Source: Azohydromonas sediminis (GTDB lineage Bacteria > Pseudomonadota > Gammaproteobacteria > Burkholderiales > Burkholderiaceae_C). Taken from it: 34,545 nucleotides of DNA. The position numbers and the translations under genes are program-made. The stretch lies in the NCBI RefSeq assembly GCF_003574675.1, contig NZ_QOAZ01000035.1:1-34545 (forward strand), read 5' to 3'. Positions within the stretch are counted from its first letter, which is position 1. The number at the start of each line of letters is the position of its first letter. Of the stretch, positions 22,806 to 32,927 are shown piece by piece. The notes under the pieces were generated by a model that saw only the letters and a list, made by a program, of their open reading frames with translations, was not told where the DNA came from and did not search any database.

Positions 22806-25487
22806 ATGAGCATCCGCAACCTCGACTCGCTGTTCGACCCCGCCTCGGTGGCGGTGGTCGGCGCCTCCAGCCGCCCCGGCAGCGTCGGCGCGACCGTCTG
22901 GCGCAACCTGCACGGCCAGTTCCGCGGCGCGCTGTACCCGGTCAACCCGAAGCTCGCCGAGCTCGACGGCGTGCCGGTGGCCGCGCGCGTGGCCGACCTG
23001 CCGCACCGCCCCGAGCTGGCCGTGATCTGCACGCCGCCAGCCACCGTGCCGGGCCTGATCGCCGAGCTCGGCGCGCGCGGCACGCGTGCCGCCGTCGTCA
23101 TCACCGCCGGGCTCGACGCCGCGCAGAAGCAGGCCATGCTCGACGCCGCGCGCCCGCACCTGCTGCGCATCCTCGGGCCCAACTGCATCGGCCTCGTGTC
23201 GCCGCACCTCGGGCTGAACGCGAGCTTCGCGCATCTGGGCGCGGCACCGGGCGAGATCGCGTTCGTCTCGCAGTCGGGCGCGCTGATGACCGCGCTGCTC
23301 GACTGGGCGCACGCGCGGCGCATCGGCTTCTCGCACTTCGCCTCGCTCGGCGAGAGCGCCGACGTCGACTTCGGCGACATGCTCGACTACCTGGCCACCG
23401 ACGCGAAGACGCGCGCGATCCTGATGTACGTCGAGTCGGTGCAGGCGCCGCGCAAGTTCATGAGCGCCGCGCGCGCGGCGGCACGCAACAAGCCGGTGAT
23501 CCTCGTCAAGGCCGGGCGCTCGAGCGCCGGGCAGGCCGCCGCGCGTTCGCACACCGGCGCGCTCGCCGGCTCGGACCTCGTGTTCGACGCCGCCGTCTCG
23601 CGCGCCGGCATGCTGCGCGTGGACACGCTGCTCGAGCTGTTCCTCGCTGCCGAGACGCTGGCGCGCTTTCGCGGGCGCGTGCTCGCTGCCGACCCCGACG
23701 AGCGCCTCGCGCGGCTGCACATCCTGACCAACGGCGGCGGCGCCGGCGTGATGGCCGCCGACGCGGCGGCGCAGCTCGGCCTCGGGCTCGCGCCGCTGGC
23801 ACCGACCACGCTCGAGCGGCTGAACGCCGCGCTGCCGGCCAACTGGTCGCACGGCAACCCGGTGGACATCATCGGCGACGCGCCGGTGCAGCGCTACGTC
23901 GACGCGCTGCAGGCGCTGCTCGACGACCCGGGGGGTGCCCCGGTGCTGTTCCTGCACGCGCCCACCGCGATCGTGCCGGCCGCCGACATCGCCGCGGCGC
24001 TGCTGCCGCTCGCGCAGCGGCAGCCGGCGCGGCTGCTGAGCTGCTGGCTCGGCGACACCGCGGTGGCGCAGGCGCGGCAGTGCTTCCGCGACGCGCAGAT
24101 CCCGAGCTACGACACGCCCGAGGAGGCCGTGCGCGCGTGGCAGATGCTGGTGCAGTACCGCCGCCACCAGGCGCAGCTGATCGAGGCGCCGCCGATCGCC
24201 GCCGCCGACGAGCCCCCGCCCGACACCGCCGCCGCGCGCGCCGTGATCGCGCAGGCGCTGGCCGCCGGGCGCGAGATGCTGAGCGAACCCGAGGCCAAGG
24301 CCGTGCTCGCGGCGTACCGCATCCCCGTCGTCGAGACGCGCGCGGTGGCCGCCGACCCCGACGCGGTGGTCGCAGCGGCCGACGCGATCGGCTGGCCGGT
24401 CGCGCTGAAGATCGTCTCGGCGCAGATCTCGCACAAGAGCGACGTCGGCGGCGTCGCGCTGAACCTCGCCAACGCCGACGAGCTGCGCGCCGCGCTCGCG
24501 TCGATGCTCGAGCGCGTGCGCCGCCTGCGCCCCGACGCGGCGATCGACGGCGTCACGGTGCAGGCAATGGTGCGCCGCGGCCACGCGCGCGAGCTGATCG
24601 TGGGCGCCAGCATCGACGACGTGTTCGGCCCGACGATCCTGTTCGGCGCCGGCGGCACCGCCGTCGAGGTGCTCGCCGACCGCGCGATCGCGCTGCCGCC
24701 GCTGAACGTGCCGCTCGCGCGCGCCCTCGTCGAGCGCACGCGCGTGGCCAGGCTGCTGCAGGGCTTTCGCGACACGCCGGCGGTCGACCGCGACGCGCTG
24801 CACCGCGCGCTGGTCGGCGTCTCGCAGCTGGTGGCCGACCTCGCCGAAGTCGTCGAGCTCGACGTCAACCCGCTGCTGGCCGACGAGCGTGGCGTCATCG
24901 CGCTCGACGCGCGCATCCGCGTCAGCGCCGCGGCGCCCAGCGGCGCGGCGCGCTTCGCGGTGCGCCCCTACCCGGCCGAACTCGTCGAGACGATGCCGTG
25001 GAACGGCGGCACGCTGACGCTGCGCCCGATCCGCCCCGAGGACGAGGAGCAGCACCGCGCCTTCCTCGAGCAGCTGTCGCCCGAAGACATCCGCATGCGC
25101 GTGTTCTACACGCGTCGCCACATGGAGCGCAGCGAGCTCGCCCGGCTGACGCAGATCGACTACGCGCGCGAGATGGCCTTCGTCGCGACCGCGCCCGGCC
25201 CCGACGGGCGCGAGCAGACGCTGGGCGTCGTGCGCGCGATCGCCGACCCCGACAACATCGACGCCGAGTTCGGCATCGTCGTGCGCTCCGACCTCAAGGG
25301 CGCCGGGCTCGGCGAGCGGCTGATGCACAAGATGATCGCCTACCTGCGCAGCCAGGGCACGCGCCGCCTCGTGGCCACCGTGCTCGCCGAGAACACGCGC
25401 ATGCTCGATCTGGCGCGCTCGCTGGGCTTCACCGTCGGCCCCGTCGCACCCGGCGAGGGCACGCGCGAGATCCACCTGATGCTGTGA
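22806..25487 (+). CDS. NDP-forming acyl-CoA synthetase fused to a GNAT acetyltransferase
   Basis: An 893-residue fusion. Residues 1-130 form a CoA-binding Rossmann domain ([14 protein letters not shown]). About 145-430 form the ligase part with the phospho-accepting His249 in RSHTGALAG, and about 500-720 an ATP-grasp domain. About 738-893 form a GNAT domain, with the acetyl-CoA loop near [11 protein letters not shown]. This order matches the acetate-CoA-ligase-family/GNAT proteins that include protein lysine acetyltransferases (Pat/PatZ type). In those the synthetase part may be regulatory rather than catalytic; retention of the His leaves activity open. Its stop shares one base with the next ATG (TGATG), linking it to an exporter. 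An FNR-type box lies upstream. Confidence 0.92.
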   Translation: MSIRNLDSLFDPASVAVVGASSRPGSVGATVWRNLHGQFRGALYPVNPKLAELDGVPVAARVADLPHRPELAVICTPPATVPGLIAELGARGTRAAVVITAGLDAAQKQAMLDAARPHLLRILGPNCIGLVSPHLGLNASFAHLGAAPGEIAFVSQSGALMTALLDWAHARRIGFSHFASLGESADVDFGDMLDYLATDAKTRAILMYVESVQAPRKFMSAARAAARNKPVILVKAGRSSAGQAAARSHTGALAGSDLVFDAAVSRAGMLRVDTLLELFLAAETLARFRGRVLAADPDERLARLHILTNGGGAGVMAADAAAQLGLGLAPLAPTTLERLNAALPANWSHGNPVDIIGDAPVQRYVDALQALLDDPGGAPVLFLHAPTAIVPAADIAAALLPLAQRQPARLLSCWLGDTAVAQARQCFRDAQIPSYDTPEEAVRAWQMLVQYRRHQAQLIEAPPIAAADEPPPDTAAARAVIAQALAAGREMLSEPEAKAVLAAYRIPVVETRAVAADPDAVVAAADAIGWPVALKIVSAQISHKSDVGGVALNLANADELRAALASMLERVRRLRPDAAIDGVTVQAMVRRGHARELIVGASIDDVFGPTILFGAGGTAVEVLADRAIALPPLNVPLARALVERTRVARLLQGFRDTPAVDRDALHRALVGVSQLVADLAEVVELDVNPLLADERGVIALDARIRVSAAAPSGAARFAVRPYPAELVETMPWNGGTLTLRPIRPEDEEQHRAFLEQLSPEDIRMRVFYTRRHMERSELARLTQIDYAREMAFVATAPGPDGREQTLGVVRAIADPDNIDAEFGIVVRSDLKGAGLGERLMHKMIAYLRSQGTRRLVATVLAENTRMLDLARSLGFTVGPVAPGEGTREIHLML

Positions 25488-26215
25488 TGACCGCGGCCGA
25501 CGCCCCGACGCGCGAACCGGTCTTCGTCGCCCGCGGCCTGACCAAGGTCTACGGCGAGGGCGAGACCGCGGTGCACGCGCTGCGCGGCGTCGACCTCGAC
25601 GTCTACCGCGGCGAGTTCGTCGTGCTGCTCGGCGCCTCGGGCAGCGGCAAGTCGACGCTGCTGAACATCCTCGGCGGCCTGGACAACGCGACCAGCGGCG
25701 TCGCGCGCTGGCGCGACCACGACCTCACGCACGCCGACGACGCGGAACTGACGCGCTACCGCCGCGAGCACGTGGGCTTCGTGTTCCAGTTCTACAACCT
25801 GATCCCGAGCCTGACGGCGCGCGAGAACGTCGCGCTCGTCACCGACCTCGCCGAGCACCCGATGGACCCGGCCGAGGCGCTGCGCTTGGTCGGCCTCGGC
25901 GAGCGGCTCGACCACTTCGTCTCGCAGCTGTCGGGCGGCGAGCAGCAGCGCGTGGCGATCGCGCGCGCGATCGCCAAGCGCCCCGACGTGCTGCTGTGCG
26001 ACGAGCCCACCGGCGCGCTCGACTGCGCCACCGGCATCGTCGTGCTGCAGGCCATCGAGCGCGTCAACCGCGAGCTCGGCACGACGACGATCGTGATCAC
26101 GCACAACGCGCCGATCGCCGGCATCGCCGACCGCGTGCTGCGGCTGGCCGACGGACGCATCGTCGACGTGCACGTCAACACGGCCAAGGTGGCGGCCGAG
26201 ACGCTGTCGTGGTGA
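25487..26215 (+). CDS. ABC transporter ATP-binding protein (MacB/LolD-like)
   Basis: A 242-residue ATPase with Walker [10 protein letters not shown] (49-57), Q-loop [16 protein letters not shown], signature LSGGEQQR (148-155) and Walker B VLLCDEP (168-174). The sequence is of the MacB/LolD/FtsE type that powers FtsX-like permeases without a periplasmic binding protein. It starts one base before the end of the acyl-CoA synthetase gene and is followed, 7 bases after its stop, by the cognate permease. It would drive mechanotransmission through that permease for export or lipoprotein or envelope remodelling. Confidence 0.93.
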   Translation: MTAADAPTREPVFVARGLTKVYGEGETAVHALRGVDLDVYRGEFVVLLGASGSGKSTLLNILGGLDNATSGVARWRDHDLTHADDAELTRYRREHVGFVFQFYNLIPSLTARENVALVTDLAEHPMDPAEALRLVGLGERLDHFVSQLSGGEQQRVAIARAIAKRPDVLLCDEPTGALDCATGIVVLQAIERVNRELGTTTIVITHNAPIAGIADRVLRLADGRIVDVHVNTAKVAAETLSW

Positions 26216-26222
26216 GGGTGCG

Positions 26223-28592
26223 TTGAAGGCGCTCGACATCAAGCTGTGGCGCGACCTGAAGCGGCTGCGCGCGCAGGTGGCCACGATCGCGCTCGTCGTC
26301 GCGATCGGCGTGGCCGGCTTCGTCGGTCTGTTCTCGGTGCACGCGTCGCTGCTCGAGGCGCGCGACGCGTTCTACCGCGACAACCGCCTCGCCGACGTGT
26401 TCGCCAGCGTGCGGCGCGCGCCGCTCGCACTCGCCGCGCGCATCGCGGCGATCGACGGCGTCGCCGAGGTCAAGACGGAGGTCGTCTACGACGCGCAGGT
26501 CGACGTCGAAGGCGTCGACGCGCCAGTGACCGGCCGCTTCATCGGGCTGGACCTCGCGCGCGTGCGCGCCGGAAGCCAGGGCCTGAACGCGCTGACGCTC
26601 AAGAGCGGGCGCTGGCCCGAGGCCGACGGCGCGCTCGAGGCGGTGGTCAGCGACCGCTTCGCCGTCGCGCGCGGCCTCAAGCCCGGCGACACGGTGCACG
26701 CGATCCTCAACGGACGGCGCGAGCGCGTGCGCGTGGTCGGCACCGCGGCCACGCCCGAGTACGTGTTCGCCACGCGCGGCGGCGCCCCCGACGACGAGAC
26801 CTTCGGCATCTGGTGGATCGACGACCAGCGCATGGCGCACGCGTTCGACATGCAAGGCGCGTTCAACCAGCTCGCGCTGCGGCTGCACGCGGGGGTGCCT
26901 TTGCCGCCGGTGCTCGACGCGCTCGACCGGCTGCTCGAGCCGTACGGCGCGATCGGTGCCGTCGGGCGCGACAAGCAGATGTCGGCCACCATCGTGCGCG
27001 ACGAGCTGTCGCAGCTGAAGGTGCTGGGCACCGTGCTGCCGTCGATCTTCCTCGCGGTGGCGATGTTCATCCTCAACGTCGTGCTCGGCCGCCAGGTCGC
27101 GACGCAGCGCAGCCAGATCGCGTCGCTGAAGGCGCTGGGCTACCGCAACGGCGAGATCGCGTGGCACTACATCAAGCTCGCGATCGTGATCGCCGGGCTC
27201 GGCGTGGGCGCCGGACTCGCGCTGTCGGTGTGGATCGGCCAGCTGATGCTCGGCCTGTACGACGAGGTGTTCCGCTTCAACCGGCTCGCGTACCACACTG
27301 CGCCGTGGCTGATCGGCGCCGCGGCGCTGATCGCCTCGTCGACGGCGGCGCTCGGCGCGTGGGCCGCGATACGCGCCGTCGTGCGCCTGAAGCCCGCGCA
27401 GGCGATGCTGCCGCCGGCACCGCCGGCGTACAAGCCGACGCTGATCGAGCGCCTGGGCTTCGGGCGCCACGTCGGCGCCGGCGCGCTGATGGTGATCCGC
27501 AACTTCGAGCGCCGGCCGCTGCGCGCGGCGTTCACCGTCACCGGCATCGCGCTGGCGGTGGCGCTGCAGATCGCCGGCGCGTTCTGGCTCGATGCGATCG
27601 CGCACATCGTCGACGTGCAGTACCGTCAGGTGCAGCAGGCCGACGTGCTCGTGGACTTCCACAACCCGGTGCCGGTGACCGTCACGCGCGAGTTGCAGCG
27701 CCTGCCGGGCGTGATCGACGCCGAGGTCTACCGCAGCGAGCCGGTGCGCGTGCACCGGCGCGGGCGCAGCGAGGACACGGTGATGACCGGCTTCACGCCC
27801 GGCGCGCAGCTGCTGCGGCTCGTCGACGAGCAGCGCGGCCCGGTCGCGCTGCCGCCCGACGGCGTCGTGATGTCGGCACTGCTGGCCGAGGCGATCGGCG
27901 CGCGCGTGGGCGACCGCATCACCGTCGAGTTCCGGCTGTGGCACCGCACGCGCGCCGAGGCCGAGGTCGTCGACGTCGTGCACATGATGTTCGGCAAGCA
28001 GCTGTACATGAACCTCGACGCGATGAACCGCCTCGCGCGCGACGGCGACGGCGCCGGCGACGCCGCGCTGCAGGTCGACCCCCACGCGCTGCCCGCCTTC
28101 TGGGCCGCGGTGAAGGCCGCGCCCGGCATCAGCGCCGTGTTCGACAAGCAGGCGTCGATGACGACGTTCGACGAGCGCACGTCGCGCAACATCGGCGTGT
28201 TCAGCGGGATCCAGACGCTGTTCGCCGTCGCGATGGCGGTGGGCATCATCTACAACGCCGCGCGCATCGCGCTGTCGGAGCGCGCGTGGGAGCTGGCCAG
28301 CCTGCGCGTGCTGGGCATGACGCGCGGCGAGGTCTCGGTGCTGCTGCTGGCCGAGCTCGGCGCCGAGCTGCTGCTGGCGCTGCCGGTGGGCGCGCTGCTC
28401 GGCTGGGCGCTGGCGCACCTGCTGATGCAGCTGATGTCGCACGAGAACATCGACTTCCCGGTCGTGATCGAGCCGTCGACCTACGCGCTGGCGGCGCTCA
28501 TCGTGCTGGCCGCCGGTGTGGCCAGCGCGCTCATCGTGCGCCGGCAGGTCGACCGGCTCGACCTCGTGGCCGTCCTCAAGGTGCGTGAATGA
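26223..28592 (+). CDS. FtsX/MacB-type ABC permease, double-domain
   Basis: A 789-residue membrane protein with two FtsX-like halves. A first helix lies at about 17-39, a large periplasmic domain follows, and three helices span about 270-385. A second FtsX unit has a helix near 435-455, another periplasmic domain, and three helices near 660-775. The start is TTG 26223, supported by GAGGGTG just upstream and by the residues [17 protein letters not shown]; no nearby ATG is in frame. Its stop overlaps the next ATG as ATGA. Together with the ATPase and adaptor it forms a complete MacAB-like transporter. Substrate unknown. Confidence 0.9.
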   Translation: MKALDIKLWRDLKRLRAQVATIALVVAIGVAGFVGLFSVHASLLEARDAFYRDNRLADVFASVRRAPLALAARIAAIDGVAEVKTEVVYDAQVDVEGVDAPVTGRFIGLDLARVRAGSQGLNALTLKSGRWPEADGALEAVVSDRFAVARGLKPGDTVHAILNGRRERVRVVGTAATPEYVFATRGGAPDDETFGIWWIDDQRMAHAFDMQGAFNQLALRLHAGVPLPPVLDALDRLLEPYGAIGAVGRDKQMSATIVRDELSQLKVLGTVLPSIFLAVAMFILNVVLGRQVATQRSQIASLKALGYRNGEIAWHYIKLAIVIAGLGVGAGLALSVWIGQLMLGLYDEVFRFNRLAYHTAPWLIGAAALIASSTAALGAWAAIRAVVRLKPAQAMLPPAPPAYKPTLIERLGFGRHVGAGALMVIRNFERRPLRAAFTVTGIALAVALQIAGAFWLDAIAHIVDVQYRQVQQADVLVDFHNPVPVTVTRELQRLPGVIDAEVYRSEPVRVHRRGRSEDTVMTGFTPGAQLLRLVDEQRGPVALPPDGVVMSALLAEAIGARVGDRITVEFRLWHRTRAEAEVVDVVHMMFGKQLYMNLDAMNRLARDGDGAGDAALQVDPHALPAFWAAVKAAPGISAVFDKQASMTTFDERTSRNIGVFSGIQTLFAVAMAVGIIYNAARIALSERAWELASLRVLGMTRGEVSVLLLAELGAELLLALPVGALLGWALAHLLMQLMSHENIDFPVVIEPSTYALAALIVLAAGVASALIVRRQVDRLDLVAVLKVRE

Positions 28593-29806
28593 ACGACCGC
28601 CGTCCGAACCGCAAGTGGCGCCGCTGGGTCGGCGCAGCCGCCGCCGTCGCTGCCGTCGTCGCGCTCGCCGCGTGGGCCTTCCAGCCCCGTGCGATCGTCG
28701 TCGACGTGGCCACCGTCACGACCGGCCGCTTCGAGCAGGCCATCGAGGAAGACGGCCGGCTGCGGCTGAAGAACCGCTACGTGATCGCCGCCCCGACCTC
28801 GGGCCAGCTCGCGCGCCCGGTGCTCAGGGTCGGCGATGCCGTCGCCGCCGGCGACGTCGTCGCGGTGCTGACGCCGTCGGCGCCGTCGATGATCGACGCG
28901 CGCACGCGCGCCGTGCTGCAGCAGCGCGTGGGCAGCGCCGAGGCCGCGCGCGCGGCCGCCGCGGCGCAGGTCGCGCGGCTCGAGACGGCGCTGGCGCAGG
29001 CGCGCATCGACGCCGAGCGCGCGCAGCAGCTCGCGCGCGACCACTTCATCGCGCCGTCGGCGCGCGACCAGGCCGTGCTCGCACAGCAGGCCGCGCAGCG
29101 CGCGCTCGACGCCGGGCGTGCCGAGCAGCGGGCGGCCGACTACGCGCTGGCCGAGGCGCGCGCCGCGCTCGCGCGCGCCGAGCCGGCGCCCGGCGCTCGC
29201 GTCGAGGGCCGGTGGGAGCTGAAGAGCCCCGTCGACGGCCGCGTCGTCAAGCTGCACCTGGACAGCGCCGCGCCGGTCGCGGTCGGCCAGCCGCTGCTCG
29301 AGATCGGCGACACCGGCGCGCTCGAGGCGGTGGTCGACGTGCTGTCGAGCGACGCACTGCGCATCGCGCCCGGCGCGGCGGTGATGCTGTCGCTGGGCCC
29401 CGGCGCGCCGACGCTGCCCGGCACCGTCGCGCGCATCGAGCCGGTGGCGTTCACGAAGGTCTCGGCGCTGGGCATCGAGGAGCAGCGCGTCAACGTCATC
29501 GTCGACTTCGACGCCGCCGCGGCGCAGGGGCGCGCGCTCGGCGACGGTTTCCGCATCGACGCGCGCATCGTCACTGCGGCGCACGACGGCGCGCTGCTCG
29601 CGCCGAGTGCGGCGCTGGTGCGCGACGGCGCGCGCTGGCGCGTGTTCGTCGTCGACGGCGGCCGTGCGCGCGCACGCCTCGTCGAGGTGCGCGACCGCCA
29701 CGCCGATGCCGCGTGGATCGAGAGCGGCCTGCGCGACGGCGAGCAGGTCGTGCTCTACCCCGGCAGCACGATGCGCGACGGCCAGCGCGTGCGGGTGCGC
29801 CGCTGA
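28589..29806 (+). CDS. HlyD/MacA-family periplasmic adaptor protein
   Basis: A 405-residue protein with an N-terminal membrane anchor (about 13-30 after a basic start RRPNRKWRRW). A lipoyl-like half follows at about 60-95 (GQLARPVLRVGDAVAAGDVV), then an alpha-helical hairpin rich in Ala, Gln and Arg (about 100-190). The returning lipoyl half is SPVDGRVVKLHL, followed by beta-barrel and membrane-proximal domains. Such adaptors connect an inner-membrane transporter with a TolC-like outer-membrane channel; no channel gene is in the window. It is the last gene of the unit. Codon overlap with the permease indicates a stoichiometric complex. Confidence 0.9.
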   Translation: MNDRRPNRKWRRWVGAAAAVAAVVALAAWAFQPRAIVVDVATVTTGRFEQAIEEDGRLRLKNRYVIAAPTSGQLARPVLRVGDAVAAGDVVAVLTPSAPSMIDARTRAVLQQRVGSAEAARAAAAAQVARLETALAQARIDAERAQQLARDHFIAPSARDQAVLAQQAAQRALDAGRAEQRAADYALAEARAALARAEPAPGARVEGRWELKSPVDGRVVKLHLDSAAPVAVGQPLLEIGDTGALEAVVDVLSSDALRIAPGAAVMLSLGPGAPTLPGTVARIEPVAFTKVSALGIEEQRVNVIVDFDAAAAQGRALGDGFRIDARIVTAAHDGALLAPSAALVRDGARWRVFVVDGGRARARLVEVRDRHADAAWIESGLRDGEQVVLYPGSTMRDGQRVRVRR

Positions 29807-29831
29807 GCCGACCGCACGCCGCGGCGACCAT

Positions 29832-29845
29832 TTGACGGCCGTCAA
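29832..29845. promoter_or_regulatory. FNR/CRP-family binding site, second
   Basis: TTGACGGCCGTCAA is a perfect 14-bp palindrome with the same TTGAC-N4-GTCAA form as 22687-22700. It lies in the 149-bp gap before the importer operon, centred about 117 bases from the first start codon, almost the same distance as the first box from its gene. Confidence 0.55.
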
Positions 29846-29955
29846 GTCCGTCGCCGGCCCGGCTGGCACAGTCGCCACTCGATGCGCGACCACCACGACG
29901 TCCACCGCGTCATCACGCCGACACGGCGACGACGACGCATCCTGCGGGGGCTGCG

Positions 29956-30747
29956 ATGCTGCCGCGCGTCGTGACCGGCCTATACCTGGCGTACCTCGTG
30001 ACGCCGATCGCACTGCTGTTCGTCGGCTCGTTCGGCGACCTGTGGCTCAACACACTGTTTCCGACCGGCTTCACGCTGCGCTGGTACCTCGAGGTCGCCC
30101 ACGACCCGAGCTTTCGCCGCGCCTTCACCGCCAGCCTGCTCGTCGGCGCGCTGACCTGCGCGGCGTGTCTGGCGATCGGCCTGCCGTTGGCCTACGCGGT
30201 GTTCCGCGCGCGCAGCCCGCGCATCCGCGCGCTGGCCAGCGCGCTGTACCAGCTGCCGGTGGCACTGCCGCCGCTGGTGCTCGCGTTCGGCTTCATCCTC
30301 GTTTTCTCGTCAGACCAGCTGCCGTGGCTGGGCAGCGTGTGGCTGCTGACGGCGGGGCACATCGTGCTCGCGCTGCCGTACTTCCTGCAGGCGGTGGTGG
30401 CCGACATGCAGCGCCTTGGGTTGCACGTGCTCGAGGAAGCGGCCGAGTCGCTCGGCAGCTCGGGGCTGCAGCGCTTCTTCCACATCGTGCTGCCGTCGCT
30501 GCGGCATTCGATCCTGTCGGGGCTGATCGTCGTCGCGGCGCTGTCGGTCGGCGAGTTCCAGTTCTCGAACCTGGTGGCGGGTTTCCTCAACCGCACCTAC
30601 CCCGTCGTGCTGCTGCAGGCGTTCTACGGCGCCACCGGCTTTGCGTGCGCGGCCACCGTGATCCTGCTCGTGCTCGCGCTCGCGGCGTCGGTGGGCGGGG
30701 CGCTGTCGACGCAGCGCGCGACGCGCCTCGGCCTGCGCACGCACTGA
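29956..30747 (+). CDS. ABC transporter permease (Fe3+/polyamine type), first
   Basis: A 263-residue inner-membrane permease with about six helices. The EAA loop EEAAESLGSSGLQRFFHIV leads into LPSL, the site of contact with the ATPase. Style and partner genes match the putrescine/spermidine, Fe3+ and phosphonate importer group. It heads a four-gene transporter unit. The AT-poor leader upstream carries the FNR-type palindrome and a short chance frame starting at 29882 that I do not count as a gene. Its stop lies 20 bases before the ATPase gene. Confidence 0.9.
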   Translation: MLPRVVTGLYLAYLVTPIALLFVGSFGDLWLNTLFPTGFTLRWYLEVAHDPSFRRAFTASLLVGALTCAACLAIGLPLAYAVFRARSPRIRALASALYQLPVALPPLVLAFGFILVFSSDQLPWLGSVWLLTAGHIVLALPYFLQAVVADMQRLGLHVLEEAAESLGSSGLQRFFHIVLPSLRHSILSGLIVVAALSVGEFQFSNLVAGFLNRTYPVVLLQAFYGATGFACAATVILLVLALAASVGGALSTQRATRLGLRTH

Positions 30748-30767
30748 GGACCACGAGGGACGCGACG

Positions 30768-31838
30768 ATGGGCGCCGCCGTCGAACTCGACCGGGTCACG
30801 TTCCGCTACGCCGGCGGCAAGGCCGGCATCTTCGACCTGTCGCTGCAGCTGCAGCAGGGCGAACTGCTCGTGTGCATCGGGCCGTCGGGCTGCGGCAAGA
30901 CGACGCTGCTCAAGCTCATCGCGGGCTTCCTGCGCCCGGAATCGGGCCGCGTGCGGCTCGGGGGGCGCGACGTCACCGACGCCAGCGTCGCCTCGCGCGG
31001 CTGCGGCATCGTCTTCCAGTCGTACGCGCTGTTCCCGCACATGCGCGTGTGGGAGAACGTGGCCTACCCGCTGCGCGTGCGCGGCGTCGCGGCGCCCGAG
31101 CGCCGGCGCAGGGCCGACGCGATGCTCGAGATGGTCGGCCTGACCGGCCTCGCCGAACGGCTGCCGGCACAGCTGTCGGGCGGGCAGCAGCAGCGCGTCG
31201 CGCTCGCACGCGCGCTGGCCTTCGAGCCCCAGGCGCTGCTGCTCGACGAGCCGCTGTCGGCGCTCGACGCGGCCACCCGCGTGGCGATGCGCGACGAGGT
31301 GCGCCGCATCCAGAAAATGCACAACATCGCCGCGCTGCTGATCACGCACGACCAGGACGAGGCGCTGTCACTGGCCGACCGCATCGCGGTGCTCAAGGAC
31401 GGGCGACTGGTGCAGTGCGACACGCCGCAGGCGATCTACGACCGCCCCGTCGACGGCTTCGTCGCCGGCTTCGTCGGCCGCGCCAACGTGCTCGACGCGC
31501 GCGCCGCCGATGCCGAGCACGTCGACTGCGCGCTCGGACGCCTGCGCACGATGCCGCACGAGCGCGCCGCCGGTACGGCGCTCAGGCTGCTGATTCGCCC
31601 CGAGCGGCTGGAGCCGGCAGCCGCCGGCGCCGGCGGCGACAACGTATTCGATGCGCGCGTGCTGAAGGACCGCTTCTTCGGCGCGACGCGGCAGCTCGAC
31701 CTCGGGGTCGGCGGCGCGGTGCTCAAGCTCGAGACCACGTCGCGCGAGACGTTCGCCCGGGTGCACGTACCCGCCGCGGCGATCCAGTTCCTGGCCCCCC
31801 CTCAGTCCCTTCCCGTTGACGAAAGGAGTCCACGATGA
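30768..31838 (+). CDS. ABC transporter ATP-binding protein (PotA/FbpC-like)
   Basis: A 356-residue ATPase: Walker A GPSGCGKTT (38-46), signature LSGGQQQR (136-143), Walker B LLLDEP (157-162), then the switch His in LLITHDQDEALSLADR. A C-terminal regulatory extension of about 110 residues is of the TOBE kind found in PotA, MalK and FbpC. It energises the two permeases flanking it in the unit. The last codons overlap the binding-protein ATG (ATGA at 31835-31838), and a strong AAAGGAG for that gene lies inside this one. The TOBE region may bind ligand or a regulator, but no specific site is recognised. Confidence 0.93.
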   Translation: MGAAVELDRVTFRYAGGKAGIFDLSLQLQQGELLVCIGPSGCGKTTLLKLIAGFLRPESGRVRLGGRDVTDASVASRGCGIVFQSYALFPHMRVWENVAYPLRVRGVAAPERRRRADAMLEMVGLTGLAERLPAQLSGGQQQRVALARALAFEPQALLLDEPLSALDAATRVAMRDEVRRIQKMHNIAALLITHDQDEALSLADRIAVLKDGRLVQCDTPQAIYDRPVDGFVAGFVGRANVLDARAADAEHVDCALGRLRTMPHERAAGTALRLLIRPERLEPAAAGAGGDNVFDARVLKDRFFGATRQLDLGVGGAVLKLETTSRETFARVHVPAAAIQFLAPPQSLPVDERSPR

Positions 31839-32920
31839 GCACACGCCGAACCGTCCTGCTGGCTGGCACGGCAGCCCTGATCCCGCCCGTGCTGTGGGCG
31901 CAGGCGCCCAACGTCACCAACACGCCCGAGCTGTACCCCGGCGAGCGCGCGCTGTACGAAGCGGCGCGTAAGGAAGGCATGGTGGTCAGCTTCGACACCG
32001 GCCCGACCTGGGCCAACTGGGCCGCGCAGTTCCGCGCATTCAAGGCCCGCTACCCCGACGTCGAGATCGTCTACAACGACCTCGGCTCGGCGGCCACCGT
32101 CGTCGCGCTCGACAAGGCGCGCAACCGTCCGCAGGCCGACACGGCGTACTACTTCGCCGCGTCGGCGGTCGACGCCGCCGACAAGGGGCTGGTCGCGCCG
32201 TTCAAGCCGGTCAACTTCGACAAGCTGCCCGACGTGTTCCGCCACCCCGAGGGGCGCTGGTTCACGATCCATTCGCTGACGATCGCCTTCGTCGTCAACA
32301 CCAAGCTGGTCAAGAACGTGCCGCAGTCATGGGCCGACCTGCTCAAGCCCGAGTACCGCAACACCATCGTCTACCTCGATCCGCGCTCGACCGGTGTCGG
32401 CCAGGTGATGACGTTCGCGGCCAACTTCGGCAACGGCGGCGACATGAACAACGTCAAGCCCGGACTGGACTACCTCGGGCGGCTGCACAAGGCGGGCAAC
32501 GTGCTGCGCGTGCTCGGCACGACGCCGTACGCGCAGTTCGTCAAGGGCGAGATCCCGATCTGGATCTCGTACGAGAACGACGGCCTGAAGGCCAAGTACA
32601 CCGACGGCCTCGGCGATGCGGTGGCCGTCGTGATTCCGAAAGAAGCGTCGGCCGCGGCGCCGTACGCGATCAGCCTCGTCGAGCGAGGGCCGAACCCGAA
32701 CGCCGGCAAGCTGTGGCTGAATTTCGTCATGAGCGACTTCGGCCAGGGCATCTTCGCCGAGGGCTTCGTGCGCCCGAGCGTGCCCGGCATCGCGCTGCCG
32801 GCCAGCGTGGCCGACAAGATGCCGGCCGCACCGCAGGTGCGCCCGCTCGACGTGCGGGCCGCGGCGGCGAAGAAGGCCGAGATCGACCAGGGCTACGTCG
32901 CGGCCACCGGCGTGCGCTGA
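31835..32920 (+). CDS. ABC transporter extracellular solute-binding protein
   Basis: A 361-residue exported protein with a short signal (MSTRRTVLLAGTAALIPPV, cleavage after AQA near residue 24). The mature type-II binding fold has YEAARKEGMVVSFDTGPTW and the inter-lobe YLDPRSTGVGQVMTFAANFG (shown at 20). It resembles Fe3+/polyamine/phosphonate-type binding proteins. No iron-coordinating Tyr-Tyr pair was confidently identified; AYYFAAS early in the fold is suggestive only. It feeds the two permeases at 29956-30747 and 32928-33746. The substrate is undetermined. Confidence 0.9.
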   Translation: MSTRRTVLLAGTAALIPPVLWAQAPNVTNTPELYPGERALYEAARKEGMVVSFDTGPTWANWAAQFRAFKARYPDVEIVYNDLGSAATVVALDKARNRPQADTAYYFAASAVDAADKGLVAPFKPVNFDKLPDVFRHPEGRWFTIHSLTIAFVVNTKLVKNVPQSWADLLKPEYRNTIVYLDPRSTGVGQVMTFAANFGNGGDMNNVKPGLDYLGRLHKAGNVLRVLGTTPYAQFVKGEIPIWISYENDGLKAKYTDGLGDAVAVVIPKEASAAAPYAISLVERGPNPNAGKLWLNFVMSDFGQGIFAEGFVRPSVPGIALPASVADKMPAAPQVRPLDVRAAAAKKAEIDQGYVAATGVR

Positions 32921-32927
32921 GCCGGAG

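Noticed and set aside
22560-25475. Minus-strand open frame of 971 codons opposite the acyl-CoA synthetase/GNAT gene
   Set aside because: The plus-strand gene has complete domains and catalytic residues; the opposite frame has none.
26175-28442. Minus-strand open frame of 755 codons across the FtsX-like permease
   Set aside because: It mirrors a clear membrane protein in another frame; its His/Arg/Gln-rich composition and absence of motifs mark it as a shadow.
29882-29980. Short frame starting MRDHHDVHRV ahead of the first permease
   Set aside because: It overlaps the permease start out of frame, has no convincing ribosome-binding site and is mostly Arg; probably chance, although a leader peptide cannot be excluded.
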